In this document: piece by piece, positions 43,444 through 52,800 of the stretch
Layout of the letters: each line of letters starts with the position of its first letter
Numbering within the stretch: the first letter of the stretch is position 1
Source: Clostridium cellulovorans 743B
Lineage (GTDB): Bacteria; Bacillota; Clostridia; Clostridiales; Clostridiaceae
Assembly (NCBI RefSeq): GCF_000145275.1
Contig: NC_014393.1
Location: forward strand, 1,488,001-1,552,000
DNA: 64,000 nt
Direction of reading: 5' to 3'
Position numbers and translations under genes: made by a program
Notes under the pieces: generated by a model
Databases searched by the model: none
What the model saw: only the letters and a program-made list of their open reading frames with translations
What the model was told of the DNA's origin: nothing

Positions 43444-44502
43444 TTATTTCGTTGAAAATTTATAAATTGTGGTGTGAGTGTATTTTTCATTAGCTTTTAA
43501 TATAGGGGAAGGAAAAGAAGGGCAATTTATAGCGTTAGGGAAGTATTGAGTTTCAAGACATAAGCCATCCCCTTTTTGATAAGCAACTCCGTTTTTGCCT
43601 TTTTCTGCACCATCTAGAAAATTACCGCTATAAAATTGAATTCCTGGTTTAGTTGTAAAGATATCCATTAATCTTCCAGTTTTTTCATCTAAAACTTTTG
43701 TGGCTAAAAGGGAAATGTCTCCATTTGTATTTAAAACCCAATTATGATCATAGCCGTTAACAAAAGCAATTTGTTCAAAATTATAGTCAATCATTTTAGA
43801 AATTTGTGAAAGAGTTCTAAAGTCCATTGGTGTTCCTTCGACTTTTTTCAACTCACCAGTAGGAATAATATCTGGGGCTATTGGAGTGAATGTATCTGCG
43901 TTAATTTGTAGTTTATGATTGAAGATAGATCCACTGTCATGACCACCAAGGTTAAAGTAGGAATGATTAACAATGTTAACTACTGTATCTTTATCTGCTA
44001 CTGCCTCAGTATCTATCTTTAAGGAATTATCTTTTGTTAAGGAGTATGTAACTTTAACATTGAGATTTCCAGGATAGCCCTCTTCACCATCTTTACTTAG
44101 ATATGTGAATTCAACAGCATCATAATCTGGAGTTTCAATTATTTCTGAATTCCATAAAACTTTTTTATAGTTATTAAGGCCTCCATGAAGAGAATTTTCT
44201 CCATCATTTTTTGCTAGTGTATATTTTATATCATTAATATAGAATTCTGCATCTTTTATTCTGTTCCCAGTTCTTCCTATAGTGGCACCTAGATTTTGTG
44301 GATTTTCAAGATAGCCTTCAAAATCATCATAACCTAAAACTATATCTGCAAAATTGCCATTAGAATCAGGCGTATTAAGTGCAACTAGTATAGCACCGAA
44401 GTTAGTTAATTTAGCGGTTATACCATTAGAATTTTTAACCGTAAAGATGTATGCATCTTCACCATTGTGTGTTTTCCCAAAAAGTTCTTTTGTAATTGAC
44501 AT
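43444..44502 (-). CDS. galM: Aldose 1-epimerase (galactose mutarotase family)
   Basis: A 352-aa cytoplasmic enzyme with GalM motifs: NFGAILVALNTPD, GRTGNRIKDA, SLHGGLNNYKK, VNHSYFNLGG (catalytic His), GYDHNWVL and the catalytic Glu near the end in CLETQYFPNAINCP. It interconverts the anomers of aldoses. Next to araR and the ara genes it may serve L-arabinose, as family members are broad. It is 52 bases downstream of araR on the same strand, so probably co-transcribed. GAGAGGAG precedes the ATG. Confidence 0.92.
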   Translation of the reverse strand: MSITKELFGKTHNGEDAYIFTVKNSNGITAKLTNFGAILVALNTPDSNGNFADIVLGYDDFEGYLENPQNLGATIGRTGNRIKDAEFYINDIKYTLAKNDGENSLHGGLNNYKKVLWNSEIIETPDYDAVEFTYLSKDGEEGYPGNLNVKVTYSLTKDNSLKIDTEAVADKDTVVNIVNHSYFNLGGHDSGSIFNHKLQINADTFTPIAPDIIPTGELKKVEGTPMDFRTLSQISKMIDYNFEQIAFVNGYDHNWVLNTNGDISLLATKVLDEKTGRLMDIFTTKPGIQFYSGNFLDGAEKGKNGVAYQKGDGLCLETQYFPNAINCPSFPSPILKANEKYTHTTIYKFSTK

Positions 44503-44554
44503 ATAATAACTCCTCTCAATTATAATAATTTGAACGGTGATACATATAAATTGA

Positions 44555-45655
44555 TCATTGATATATATTGATACATGATTTCTTTATTGAAATATCACTT
44601 GTTAAAATAATATTCTCTAGCTTTGCATTATCTTCTACCATAGAAATAGCATTGCTAGCAACCAATTTCCCTAACTTTTCTTTAGGATGGACTACTGATG
44701 TGATGTTAGGGGAAGAGGTGTAGGCTAAAGTAGAATCGTCAAAACTTAGTACGGATATATCCTCTGGACATTTTAAGCCACATTCATTAATAGCTCGGAT
44801 TACATCAACGGCAATTTCGTCGTTATAGCAGATAAAAAGTGTTGGATGTGTATTGTTTTTTATTTGGGTTTTAACATAATCTAAGGGTACAATATGTTTT
44901 GTCACCGTGGTATAAGTTACAGTCCTATAATTTTCTAGATTTTCACTTTCTTCTATTGCTTTAAAAAAACCAGCTTCACGCCTGATTCCTTGAAGGTCGT
45001 CTTTTTTAAATATTCCATGGATAGATTTATGGCCTAGATTTATACCTAATTTCGTTAAATCATATGAAAGCTTCTCATCATCTAACCTAACAAAAGGAGC
45101 TGAAATGTCGGAATATTCAGCGTTAAGAAATATAACTTTCACACCTTTATTTTGAAGTTCTTGTATTAATGCTGAATTAGCGTTAGGATCTGCACTTCGT
45201 GTTGGCTCTATAATTAAAGCTGCAATATTTTGAGTGAGTAGATTTTTTAAAATTTGAGCTTCTTTTATCTTATCGTTTTGAGTACAAGCAACCATCATGT
45301 TATAGCCTCTAGCTGTCAATTCTTTTTCTATTCCAGAGATTACAAATGGGAAAATATAATCAGATATATATGTTGTGAGTACCAAAATAGTTTTGCTTTC
45401 GTGACCTTTATCAGCTATATAATTACAAAACGAACCTTTGCCATGCTCTTTTCTAATAAAATTTTCCTTTTGTAGGTTTAGCAATGCCATACGAACTGTA
45501 TGTCTGCTCACATTATAGTATGTCATGAGCTCTGTTTCAGAGGGGATTTTGTCGTCGTATAATATATCATAATTAAGGATCTTATTTATAAGATCTTCTT
45601 GTATTTGAACAAATTTCGGTGCTTTACCGTTTAAAACTATAGGTTTTTTAAACAT
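44555..45655 (-). CDS. araR: Arabinose-responsive repressor AraR (GntR-LacI hybrid)
   Basis: A 366-aa regulator with an N-terminal GntR winged helix (KIPSETELMTYYNVSRHTVRMAL, about residues 40-62, then KGSF) and a C-terminal LacI/type I binding-fold sensor (KTILVLTTYISDYIFPFVISG; ALIIEPTRSA; SVLSFDDSTLAY). This hybrid is the AraR architecture. Divergent from araA, with AraR-like sites between them. L-arabinose is the expected inducer. AGAGGAGATCC precedes the ATG. The final residues extend past the usual domain only slightly. Confidence 0.9.
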   Translation of the reverse strand: MFKKPIVLNGKAPKFVQIQEDLINKILNYDILYDDKIPSETELMTYYNVSRHTVRMALLNLQKENFIRKEHGKGSFCNYIADKGHESKTILVLTTYISDYIFPFVISGIEKELTARGYNMMVACTQNDKIKEAQILKNLLTQNIAALIIEPTRSADPNANSALIQELQNKGVKVIFLNAEYSDISAPFVRLDDEKLSYDLTKLGINLGHKSIHGIFKKDDLQGIRREAGFFKAIEESENLENYRTVTYTTVTKHIVPLDYVKTQIKNNTHPTLFICYNDEIAVDVIRAINECGLKCPEDISVLSFDDSTLAYTSSPNITSVVHPKEKLGKLVASNAISMVEDNAKLENIILTSDISIKKSCINIYQ

Positions 45656-45896
45656 TTGGATCTCCTCTCGATGATCTGTTATAGATAAAGATTTTCATTT
45701 TGAAATTAAAATTCATTAATAGCTGAATTTTTTATTATTGAAGTATTTTTGAAAATCTAAGTTATCACTAATGTAATATGGTTTTTATTGAACATAAGTT
45801 ATGAAACTTACTGTAGTTCACTTTATTGAAACAAGGATAAGAGTTGTAGAAACGTATTTGATACAAAATGATGAAATTATAGTAATATTATATGCC

Positions 45897-45912
45897 ACTT
45901 GTACTTATAAGT
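45897..45912. promoter_or_regulatory. AraR-like operator 1
   Basis: ACTTGTACTTATAAGT matches 12 of 16 positions of the B. subtilis AraR box ATTTGTACGTACAAAT. It lies between araR and araA. Confidence 0.45.
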
Positions 45913-46051
45913 AAAGTGTTTGAAAATATTTATATACTAAAAAGCTATTTATAGAAGAAACAAGGATATATTCAGTTGAAATGGAGATAATATTAGGGTA
46001 AATGCCTGAGTTTATAGATTTTTTTTTCATTTACAAAAGCAAAAATAGTAA

Positions 46052-46069
46052 CTTGAAAACTATTTCAAG
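46052..46069. promoter_or_regulatory. cre-like palindrome upstream of the araA promoter
   Basis: CTTGAAA-ACTA-TTTCAAG is a perfect 7-4-7 inverted repeat. Its core TGAAAACTATTTCA differs from the cre consensus TGNAANCGNTNNCA at one fixed position. It ends five bases before the -35 box. Confidence 0.5.
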
Positions 46070-46074
46070 GGATA

Positions 46075-46102
46075 TTGACAAGGAATGTGCTTTAAGTATA
46101 TT
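46075..46102 (+). promoter_or_regulatory. Sigma-A promoter of the araA operon
   Basis: TTGACA (46075-46080), 16-base spacer, TATATT (46097-46102). The leader to araA is about 245 bases. Confidence 0.65.
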
Positions 46103-46139
46103 ATTAATATAAGTCGGTGATGTATGTAAAAACAAACAA

Positions 46140-46155
46140 TGTGTTACGTACAAGT
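46140..46155. promoter_or_regulatory. AraR-like operator 2, downstream of the araA promoter
   Basis: TACGTA at 46145-46150 is the centre of the AraR box; the right half CAAGT fits CAAAT with one change while the left half is weak (11 of 16 overall). A roadblock position about 40 bases after the -10. Confidence 0.45.
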
Positions 46156-46353
46156 TTAGAACTTAAAAGGGATCTAATAGTAATGAAATGGCTTTAGGAG
46201 TGGATTACTGTAGCTTGGTATAAAGAGTTGTATTTAGAACGTAGAGCAAATGATGTTATAAAAGTTATAGAAAATACAGAGTAAATATTTGGAAATGACT
46301 TAAAGAAATGAATCAATGCTTCAAAATAAAAAATATTAAAGGAGATCTTAGTT

Positions 46354-47823
46354 ATGAAAAAATATCAATTTTGGTTTTTAACAGGAAGTCAACATTTATA
46401 TGGTGAAGAACCATTAAAAGAAATATTAAATCATTCAGAAATAATGGTTGATGGATTAAACAAAAGCGCTAAAATCCCTGGAACAATTGTTAATAAGGGT
46501 TTAGTTACAAAAGCAGATGAAATTACAAAGGTTATGTTAGAAGCAAATAATGATCCAAATTGTGCTGGTGTAATAACATGGATGCATACATTCTCTCCAT
46601 CAAAGATGTGGATAGAAGGTTTAACAAGACTACAAAAACCAATGTTACATTTCCATACACAATTTAATAAAGAAATTCCATGGGAAACTATCGATATGGA
46701 TTTCATGAACTTAACTCAATCAGCCCACGGTGATAGAGAACACGGCTTTATTGCAACAAGACTTAGAAAACCACGTAAAGTTGTTGCGGGATATTGGGAA
46801 AATGATAGAGTACGTGAAAGAATCGGCGGTTGGATGAGAAGTGCTATAGGTGTTATTGAAAGCCAAAACTTAAAAGTTGTACGTTTTGGAGATAACATGA
46901 GGGAAGTTGCTGTAACTGAAGGTGATAAAGTTGAAGCACAAATAAAATTTGGTTGGGAAGTTAATACACAACCAGTAGGAAAACTTGTTAAATACATGGA
47001 TGCAGTTACAGAGGCAGAAGTAGATGCACAAATGAAAATATTCACCGAAAAATACGACATTAAAACAGATAATATCGAAGCTGTACGATACCAAACAATA
47101 GAATATATAGCAATAAAGAAATTATTAGCTGATGAAGATTCTAAAGCATTTACAAACACTTTCCAAGATTTGTATGGAATGAAACAATTACCAGGTCTTG
47201 CTTCACAAGAACTTTTAGGTGAAGGCTATGGTTACGGTGGAGAAGGTGACTGGAAAACTTCTGCTATGACTCGTATCATGAAGGTAATGGCTGAAGGCCT
47301 TGAAGGTGGAACTGCCTTTATGGAAGATTACACTTATCATTTAGAAGAAGGTAATGAATTAGTTCTTGGAGCACACATGCTTGAAGTTTGCCCAACTCTT
47401 GCTGCTGGAAAACCAACAATTGAAGTTCATGAACTTGGAATAGGCGATAGAGAAGCACCTGCTCGTTTAGTATTTAACGGTGGTAGTGGAAGTGCTATAC
47501 AAGTATCATTAATAGATATGGGTGGACGTTTTAGATTAATCGTTGCAGATGTTGAAGCTGTAGCTCCATTGAAAGATATGCCAAAACTTCCAGTTGCTCG
47601 TGTTATGTGGAAACCAATGCCTAATTTAGAAGTTGGAGCAGAAGCTTGGATATTAGCTGGTGGTGCTCACCATACAGTTATGTCTTACTCATTAACTGCA
47701 GAACATATGCGTGACTTTGCTGATATGATGGGAATAGAATTTATCCATATCAATAAAGACACTACTATAGCAAAACTTCAACAAGAATTAATCCTAAGCG
47801 ATATGGTTTGGAAGTTAAAATAA
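46354..47823 (+). CDS. araA: L-arabinose isomerase
   Basis: A 489-aa protein of the usual AraA length, starting FWFLTGSQHLYGEE, the family hallmark. Other blocks: WMHTFSPSKMWI, FHTQFNKEIPW, GGEGDWKTSAMTRIM (with the Glu of the metal site), EDYTYHLE (second Glu), HMLEVCP (His) and GGAHHTVMS (His). It converts L-arabinose to L-ribulose with Mn2+. First gene of an operon with araD, transaldolase and transketolase. GGAGAT lies before the ATG. Codon use is that of a highly expressed gene. Confidence 0.97.
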   Translation: MKKYQFWFLTGSQHLYGEEPLKEILNHSEIMVDGLNKSAKIPGTIVNKGLVTKADEITKVMLEANNDPNCAGVITWMHTFSPSKMWIEGLTRLQKPMLHFHTQFNKEIPWETIDMDFMNLTQSAHGDREHGFIATRLRKPRKVVAGYWENDRVRERIGGWMRSAIGVIESQNLKVVRFGDNMREVAVTEGDKVEAQIKFGWEVNTQPVGKLVKYMDAVTEAEVDAQMKIFTEKYDIKTDNIEAVRYQTIEYIAIKKLLADEDSKAFTNTFQDLYGMKQLPGLASQELLGEGYGYGGEGDWKTSAMTRIMKVMAEGLEGGTAFMEDYTYHLEEGNELVLGAHMLEVCPTLAAGKPTIEVHELGIGDREAPARLVFNGGSGSAIQVSLIDMGGRFRLIVADVEAVAPLKDMPKLPVARVMWKPMPNLEVGAEAWILAGGAHHTVMSYSLTAEHMRDFADMMGIEFIHINKDTTIAKLQQELILSDMVWKLK

Positions 47824-47887
47824 TATTTAGAAGATGAATATTTTGCTTATATAATTTATTTAAACTTTATAAGAAGGGGGAAATTTA

Positions 47888-48592
47888 ATGCTTGAAGCTT
47901 TAAAGAAAAGAGTTTTTGAACAAAATTTAGAATTAGTCAATAGAGATTTAGTTTTATACACTTGGGGGAACGTTAGTGGTATAGACAGAGAAACAAATCT
48001 CGTTGTTATAAAGCCTTCAGGAGTTGATTATGACACAATGTCTGCTGAGGATATGGTTGTAGTAGACTTAGAAGGTAATGTAGTTGAAGGCAAATATAAG
48101 CCCTCATCAGACACAGCTACTCATCTTGAAATCTACAAGGCATTCGAAGAAGTTGGTGGTATTGTTCATACTCATTCAACTTGGGCAACAACTATGGCTC
48201 AAATTGGTGTGGATATTCCAGCGCTTGGTACGACTCACGCAGATTATTTCTATAAAGAAGTACCATGTACTAGACCAATGACTAAGGAAGAAATAGAGGG
48301 AGAGTACGAGAAAAATACTGGTACTGTTATTATTGAAACTTTCAAGAAACGTAACATAACAGCAATCGAGGCTCAATCTGTATTAGTTAATGAACATGGA
48401 CCATTTTCTTGGGGTGAATCACCAGAAAAAGCAGTTTTCAATGCTGTTGTTTTAGAACAAGTGGCTAAAATGGCATACAATACTATGCTAATGAAGAATC
48501 TTCTAAATAAGCCTTGTGGAATGGATCAAACTTTATTAGATAAACACTTCCTTAGAAAGCACGGTCCTAACGCTTATTACGGACAAAAATAA
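47888..48592 (+). CDS. araD: L-ribulose-5-phosphate 4-epimerase
   Basis: A 234-aa class II aldolase-fold epimerase with substrate and zinc motifs: WGNVSGIDRETNLVVIKPSGVDY, PSSDTATHLEIYKAF, VHTHSTWAT (two zinc His) and TTHADYFY, then a third His in VNEHGPFSWG. It converts L-ribulose 5-phosphate to D-xylulose 5-phosphate. GAAGGGGG precedes the ATG. It follows araA by 64 bases. Ribulokinase (araB), needed between the two reactions, is not in the window. Confidence 0.96.
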   Translation: MLEALKKRVFEQNLELVNRDLVLYTWGNVSGIDRETNLVVIKPSGVDYDTMSAEDMVVVDLEGNVVEGKYKPSSDTATHLEIYKAFEEVGGIVHTHSTWATTMAQIGVDIPALGTTHADYFYKEVPCTRPMTKEEIEGEYEKNTGTVIIETFKKRNITAIEAQSVLVNEHGPFSWGESPEKAVFNAVVLEQVAKMAYNTMLMKNLLNKPCGMDQTLLDKHFLRKHGPNAYYGQK

Positions 48593-48661
48593 ATAGTATT
48601 GTTTTAATTAAGTCAAATAAAAGGTATGATACCTAAAATATATATAAAAGGAGAACAAATT

Positions 48662-49309
48662 ATGGAATTCTTTATTGATACAGCTAACGTTGAGGAAATT
48701 AAAAAAGCAAATAAAATGGGGGTTATCTGTGGTGTTACTACAAACCCATCATTAGTTGCAAAAGAAGGAAGAGACTTTAATGAAGTTATCACAGAAATAA
48801 CTTCTATAGTAGATGGACCTATAAGTGGAGAAGTTATATCTTTAGAAGCTGAAGGCATGATTAAAGAAGGTCGTGAAGTAGCAAAAATTCACAAAAATAT
48901 GGTAGTTAAAATCCCTATGACAATAGAAGGTTTAGAAGCTGTTAAGGTTCTTTCTTCAGAAGGAATAAAAACAAATGTAACATTAATATTCTCTGCTACA
49001 CAAGCACTTCTTGCAGCAAGAGCAGGTGCTACATATGTATCACCATTCTTAGGAAGATTAGATGATATAGGTTCAACAGGTATAGCTCTTATCGAAGATA
49101 TAGCAGAAATATTCGCTGTTCATGATATAGATACAAAGATTATTGCTGCAAGTATAAGAAATCCAATCCACGTAATAGATGCAGCAAAAGCTGGAGCTCA
49201 TATTGGAACAGTTCCATATAACGTAATAGTTCAAATGACTAAACACCCATTAACTGATAACGGAATCGAAAGATTCATGGCTGATTGGAATAGTGTTTAC
49301 AATAAATAA
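48662..49309 (+). CDS. Transaldolase (TalC/FSA-like, short form)
   Basis: ATG 48662 follows AAAGGAG; the earlier ATG at 48626 lacks one. The 215-aa protein starts MEFFIDTANVEEIKK, then GVTTNPSLVAKEG, and has the Schiff-base Lys in MVVKIPMTIEG (about residue 83). Short TIM-barrel members are either transaldolases or fructose-6-phosphate aldolases; the pentose context and the adjacent transketolase favour transaldolase. It lets arabinose carbon flow through sedoheptulose 7-phosphate. Confidence 0.93.
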   Translation: MEFFIDTANVEEIKKANKMGVICGVTTNPSLVAKEGRDFNEVITEITSIVDGPISGEVISLEAEGMIKEGREVAKIHKNMVVKIPMTIEGLEAVKVLSSEGIKTNVTLIFSATQALLAARAGATYVSPFLGRLDDIGSTGIALIEDIAEIFAVHDIDTKIIAASIRNPIHVIDAAKAGAHIGTVPYNVIVQMTKHPLTDNGIERFMADWNSVYNK

Positions 49310-49335
49310 TATTTCATAAGAAAGGTGGAAGTTAA

Positions 49336-51309
49336 ATGAACATATCGCAAAAATCTATTAGTGCTATTCGTGCATTAGGAATAGATGCTATAAATAAGTC
49401 TAAGTCTGGCCATCCAGGGGTTGTGTTAGGAGCAGCCCCAATGGCATACTCCTTATTTACAAACCATATGAATATTAATCCAAAGAACAGCAATTGGTTT
49501 AACAGAGATAGATTTGTTTTAGCTGCTGGACATGGATCAATGCTTTTATACGGAATGCTACATTTATGTGGTTATGATGTATCAATGGAGGACCTTAAGA
49601 ACTTCCGTCAATGGGGTTCTAAGACTCCTGGGCATCCAGAATTTAAACATACAGATGGAGTTGATGCTACTAGCGGACCATTAGGACAAGGTATCCCTAT
49701 GGCAGCAGGTATGGCTTTGGCATCAAGCATTTTAGCTAAGAGATACAATAAGGAAAATTTCAAGGTTATAGACCATATGAACTACGCTATTTGCGGAGAT
49801 GGAGATTTAATGGAAGGGGTAACTTCTGAGGCATCTTCATTAGCAGGAAAATTACAGCTTGGTAATTTGGTAGTTTTATATGATTCAAATGACATATGTC
49901 TAGATGGAGATTTATCAAAAACTTTTAAAGACGATGTTTTAAAGAGATATGAGTCTTATGGATGGCATGTTCAAAAGGTTGAAGATGGAACTGATATAGT
50001 TGCCATTTCAAAAGCTATTGAAGAAGCTAAAAAAGAAACAGAGAGACCATCAATCATAGAAATAAAAACTATAATTGGACATGGTTCTGCTAAGCAAGGT
50101 ACTTGTGACGTACATGGTGCACCATTAGGTGAAGAAGACGGAAAATTTGCTAAAGCATCATACGGATGGGGTTATGAGCCTTTCTTTGTTCCTGATGAAG
50201 TATATGCTGATTTTAAAGAAAAAGTTGCAGATAAAGGTGCTTCTGTAAACAAAGCATGGGGCGAAATGTTAGCAGAATATAAAAAAGAATATCCAGAACT
50301 AGCTGCTGAATTAGAAACTGTTATGAGCGGTGACTTACTTGTTGATTTAGAAGCAGTTATGCCAAAATATGAAGTTGGACATAGTGATGCAACACGTAAC
50401 ACAAATAATGAAGCAATTAATGCTATCGCTAAAGCGCTACCAAACTTCCTTGGAGGTTCTGCAGATTTATCACATTCAAATAAAACAAATATAAAGAATA
50501 CAAGTGATTATTCAAAGGAAACACCAGATGGAAGAAATATAAACTTTGGTGTTCGTGAATTTGCTATGGCATCTATGTTAAATGGTATGGCACTTCATGG
50601 TGGTTTAAAAGTATTCGGAGGAACTTTCTTCGTATTTAGTGATTACTTAAAACCAGCTGTACGTATGGCAGCTATAATGGGCTTGCCAGTAACTTATGTA
50701 TTAACTCACGATTCTATTGCTGTAGGTGAAGATGGACCAACTCACGAACCTATCGAGCAATTAGCAACACTTAGAGCACTTCCAAATATGGTTACTTATA
50801 GACCAGCAGATGCTACAGAAACTGCAGCTGCTTGGAGACTAGCTGTAGAATCTAAAGACCACCCAACTGCATTAGTATTAACAAGACAAAACGTTACTAC
50901 TATGGCAGGAACTAATTATGAAGGTGTTAAAAAAGGTGGCTATATAGTAAGTGAAGCTTCAGGAGAATTAGATGGTATTTTGATAGCTTCTGGTTCAGAA
51001 GTAAATCTTGCAGTAACAGCTCAAAAAGCTTTAGAAGCAGAAGGAATCTACACAAGAGTAGTAAGTATGCCTAGTATGGAAAGCTTTGATAAACAATCAA
51101 GTGAATACAAAGAAGCTGTGTTACCAAGAAACACAAGAAAGAGACTAGCTATAGAAATGGGAGCATCTTTAGGCTGGGATAGATATACTGGTCTTGATGG
51201 AAAAGTACTTGCTATAGATAAGTTTGGAGCTTCAGCACCAGCAGAAAAGGTTATTGCTGAATATGGTTTCACTGTAGAAAATGTAGTAGGACTATATAAA
51301 ACTTTATAA
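49336..51309 (+). CDS. tkt: Transketolase, full length
   Basis: A 657-aa transketolase of usual length: SKSGHPGVVLGAAPMAYSLF, thiamine-diphosphate motif GDGDLMEGVTSEA...SND, domain 2 with EFAMASMLNGMALHGG (catalytic Glu in VREF) and DSIAVGEDGPTHEPIEQ, then the C-terminal domain (MPSMESFDKQS). It transfers two-carbon units between ketose and aldose phosphates. Last gene of the ara operon. A second, split transketolase is at 59314-61076. Confidence 0.97.
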   Translation: MNISQKSISAIRALGIDAINKSKSGHPGVVLGAAPMAYSLFTNHMNINPKNSNWFNRDRFVLAAGHGSMLLYGMLHLCGYDVSMEDLKNFRQWGSKTPGHPEFKHTDGVDATSGPLGQGIPMAAGMALASSILAKRYNKENFKVIDHMNYAICGDGDLMEGVTSEASSLAGKLQLGNLVVLYDSNDICLDGDLSKTFKDDVLKRYESYGWHVQKVEDGTDIVAISKAIEEAKKETERPSIIEIKTIIGHGSAKQGTCDVHGAPLGEEDGKFAKASYGWGYEPFFVPDEVYADFKEKVADKGASVNKAWGEMLAEYKKEYPELAAELETVMSGDLLVDLEAVMPKYEVGHSDATRNTNNEAINAIAKALPNFLGGSADLSHSNKTNIKNTSDYSKETPDGRNINFGVREFAMASMLNGMALHGGLKVFGGTFFVFSDYLKPAVRMAAIMGLPVTYVLTHDSIAVGEDGPTHEPIEQLATLRALPNMVTYRPADATETAAAWRLAVESKDHPTALVLTRQNVTTMAGTNYEGVKKGGYIVSEASGELDGILIASGSEVNLAVTAQKALEAEGIYTRVVSMPSMESFDKQSSEYKEAVLPRNTRKRLAIEMGASLGWDRYTGLDGKVLAIDKFGASAPAEKVIAEYGFTVENVVGLYKTL

Positions 51310-51417
51310 TTTAGTGAAATCAAATATATATGTTTCAATTAAAGTTTTTACATAGAACTTATTGATGCTTTAAAAATCATATAAGCTATTGCTGAAATTT
51401 TAATAATGAAACACTGA

Positions 51418-51456
51418 AAAAGTCTGCAGGATAAACCTTGCAGACTTTTGTTTTGA
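51418..51456. terminator. Terminator between tkt and cotJC
   Basis: AAAAGTCTGCA pairs with TGCAGACTTTT around a 10-nt loop, then GTTTTG; between convergent genes. Confidence 0.85.
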
Positions 51457-51484
51457 ACATTATGGTAAATGGATTTGAAAGCTT

Positions 51485-52045
51485 CTATGGTAAGATTGCG
51501 TCTTGAATGCTAACTAAAGCTTCCCCAAATCTTTGATAATGAACGATTTCTCTTTCTCTTAAGAATTTTAAAGCATCTTTAACATCTGGATCATCGGTTT
51601 GAAGAATTAATCTATCATATGCAGCTCTTGCTTTAGCTTCAGCTGCTAAATCTTCATTTAAATCAGCTATTGGATCACCAGTAGCTTGAATATAAGTTGC
51701 GGTCCAAGGCACACCATTGGAATCAGCAGGATAGCACGCTTTTCCATGTACTGAGTAATTTGTATCTAATCCAGCAGCTTTTAATTCTCTTATGCTAGCA
51801 CCTTTTGTAAGCTGATATAACATTGTACAAATCATTTCATAATGAGCTAATTCTTCTGTACCAATATCTGTTAATAAACCTTTAGTCTTTCCAGTAGGCA
51901 TTGTATATCTTTGGCTTAAATATCTTAAAGAAGCACTAAGTTCTCCGTCAGGTCCTCCAAGCTGAGTTAATAAAGCCTTAGTAAATCTTAAATCCGGTTT
52001 TGATATTCTTACAGGCATTTCTAATCTTTTTTCGTAGTACCACAT
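51485..52045 (-). CDS. cotJC: Spore coat protein CotJC, manganese-catalase family
   Basis: A 186-aa protein starting MWYYEKRLEMPVRISKPD. The ferritin-like dimanganese site is seen in QLGGPDGELSASLRYL (Glu), GTEELAHYEMI (Glu and His) and EREIVHYQRFGEA (Glu and His). CotJC is a coat component related to non-haem catalases. It lies 20 bases after cotJB. GGAGGATAAAAAA precedes the ATG. Expression in the mother cell under sigma-E is expected from other sporeformers. Confidence 0.96.
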   Translation of the reverse strand: MWYYEKRLEMPVRISKPDLRFTKALLTQLGGPDGELSASLRYLSQRYTMPTGKTKGLLTDIGTEELAHYEMICTMLYQLTKGASIRELKAAGLDTNYSVHGKACYPADSNGVPWTATYIQATGDPIADLNEDLAAEAKARAAYDRLILQTDDPDVKDALKFLREREIVHYQRFGEALVSIQDAILP

Positions 52046-52065
52046 TTTTTTATCCTCCGTTTATA

Positions 52066-52320
52066 TTAATTAAAATCTTTTTCCCATGGCCAAGGTGAAG
52101 AAATCCATTGTTCCCAATCTTCTGCACTTTGAAGACCAAAGTTTGTTAGCGGACCAAATTTTTTTTCATATTCTTCACGAAGTTTAGCTAGCTCTCTACT
52201 ATATTGATTTAATTCATCAAGGGCTTCTTCACTATCTACGTGTGTATCTAAATACAGATTTAAGTCTACTAAATAGAAACCAACGTCATATATTTTATCT
52301 AACAATTCCTTGCGTTCCAC
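52066..52320 (-). CDS. cotJB: Spore coat protein CotJB
   Basis: An 84-aa protein with the CotJB signature: ELLDKIYDVGFYLVDLNLYLDTHV near the N-terminus, YEKKFGPLTNFG and a Trp-rich end (WEQWISSPWPWEKDF). The start is GTG with GGGGGAA upstream. Middle gene of the cotJ operon; a 142-base gap separates it from cotJA. Confidence 0.95.
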   Translation of the reverse strand: MERKELLDKIYDVGFYLVDLNLYLDTHVDSEEALDELNQYSRELAKLREEYEKKFGPLTNFGLQSAEDWEQWISSPWPWEKDFN

Positions 52321-52462
52321 TTTTTATTCCCCCTCGTAGCATATCTAATAAATCTTGCGTTTCTTAAATTTTTATATATTAAAGTCGAAGACTACATTAA
52401 TTAAAATAGATTTCATTATAAGCAAATTAATTATTTATAATGGAAAAATATTTTAATTTAAT

Positions 52463-52621
52463 CTAGAGTAATTGTATTGATTTTGGTTTATCTAGAGCTT
52501 TAAAAATAGTTCCTCTTTTAAGAGCTGTTTTAAGATCATACAAGTCTCTAAAAGGTTGATATTTTACATATGCCTTTCCATAATCTAATTCTTTAGCTGT
52601 TTTCTTTGGCAAATTATCCAT
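52463..52621 (-). CDS. cotJA: Spore coat-associated protein CotJA, short
   Basis: A 52-aa frame that is easily missed. Residues 17-46 (AYVKYQPFRDLYDLKTALKR, then GTIFKALDKP) match CotJA, whose core is YVPYQPF...P..AL..GTIFP.L..P. A strong AAGGAGG lies eight bases before the ATG. It is first in the operon cotJA-cotJB-cotJC. The usual Pro-rich C-terminal extension is absent. Confidence 0.88.
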   Translation of the reverse strand: MDNLPKKTAKELDYGKAYVKYQPFRDLYDLKTALKRGTIFKALDKPKSIQLL

Positions 52622-52800
52622 AAAGCAATCCTCCTTAGTACGTTATATTAATTGAAGGTCGTACAGAATATATTATGTTTTTACAAAGAGTATTGTTACT
52701 TATTAGCTAATGATAGTGTTTAGTAAATGATATAGTTAGATAGACTAATGTAGTGTAAAATGAAGTTAGAATCAAATTTATACAAAAGAGGAGAGAAAAT

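Larger units (their letters stand above)
45656..46353. other. Divergent araR/araA control region
   Basis: About 700 AT-rich bases. It holds two AraR-like boxes (45897-45912, 46140-46155), a cre-like palindrome (46052-46069) and the araA promoter (46075-46102). No other gene is recognised. Confidence 0.6.

Noticed and set aside
46716..47159. 147-codon minus-strand frame inside araA
   Set aside because: Shadow frame within a highly biased coding sequence; araA is unambiguous.
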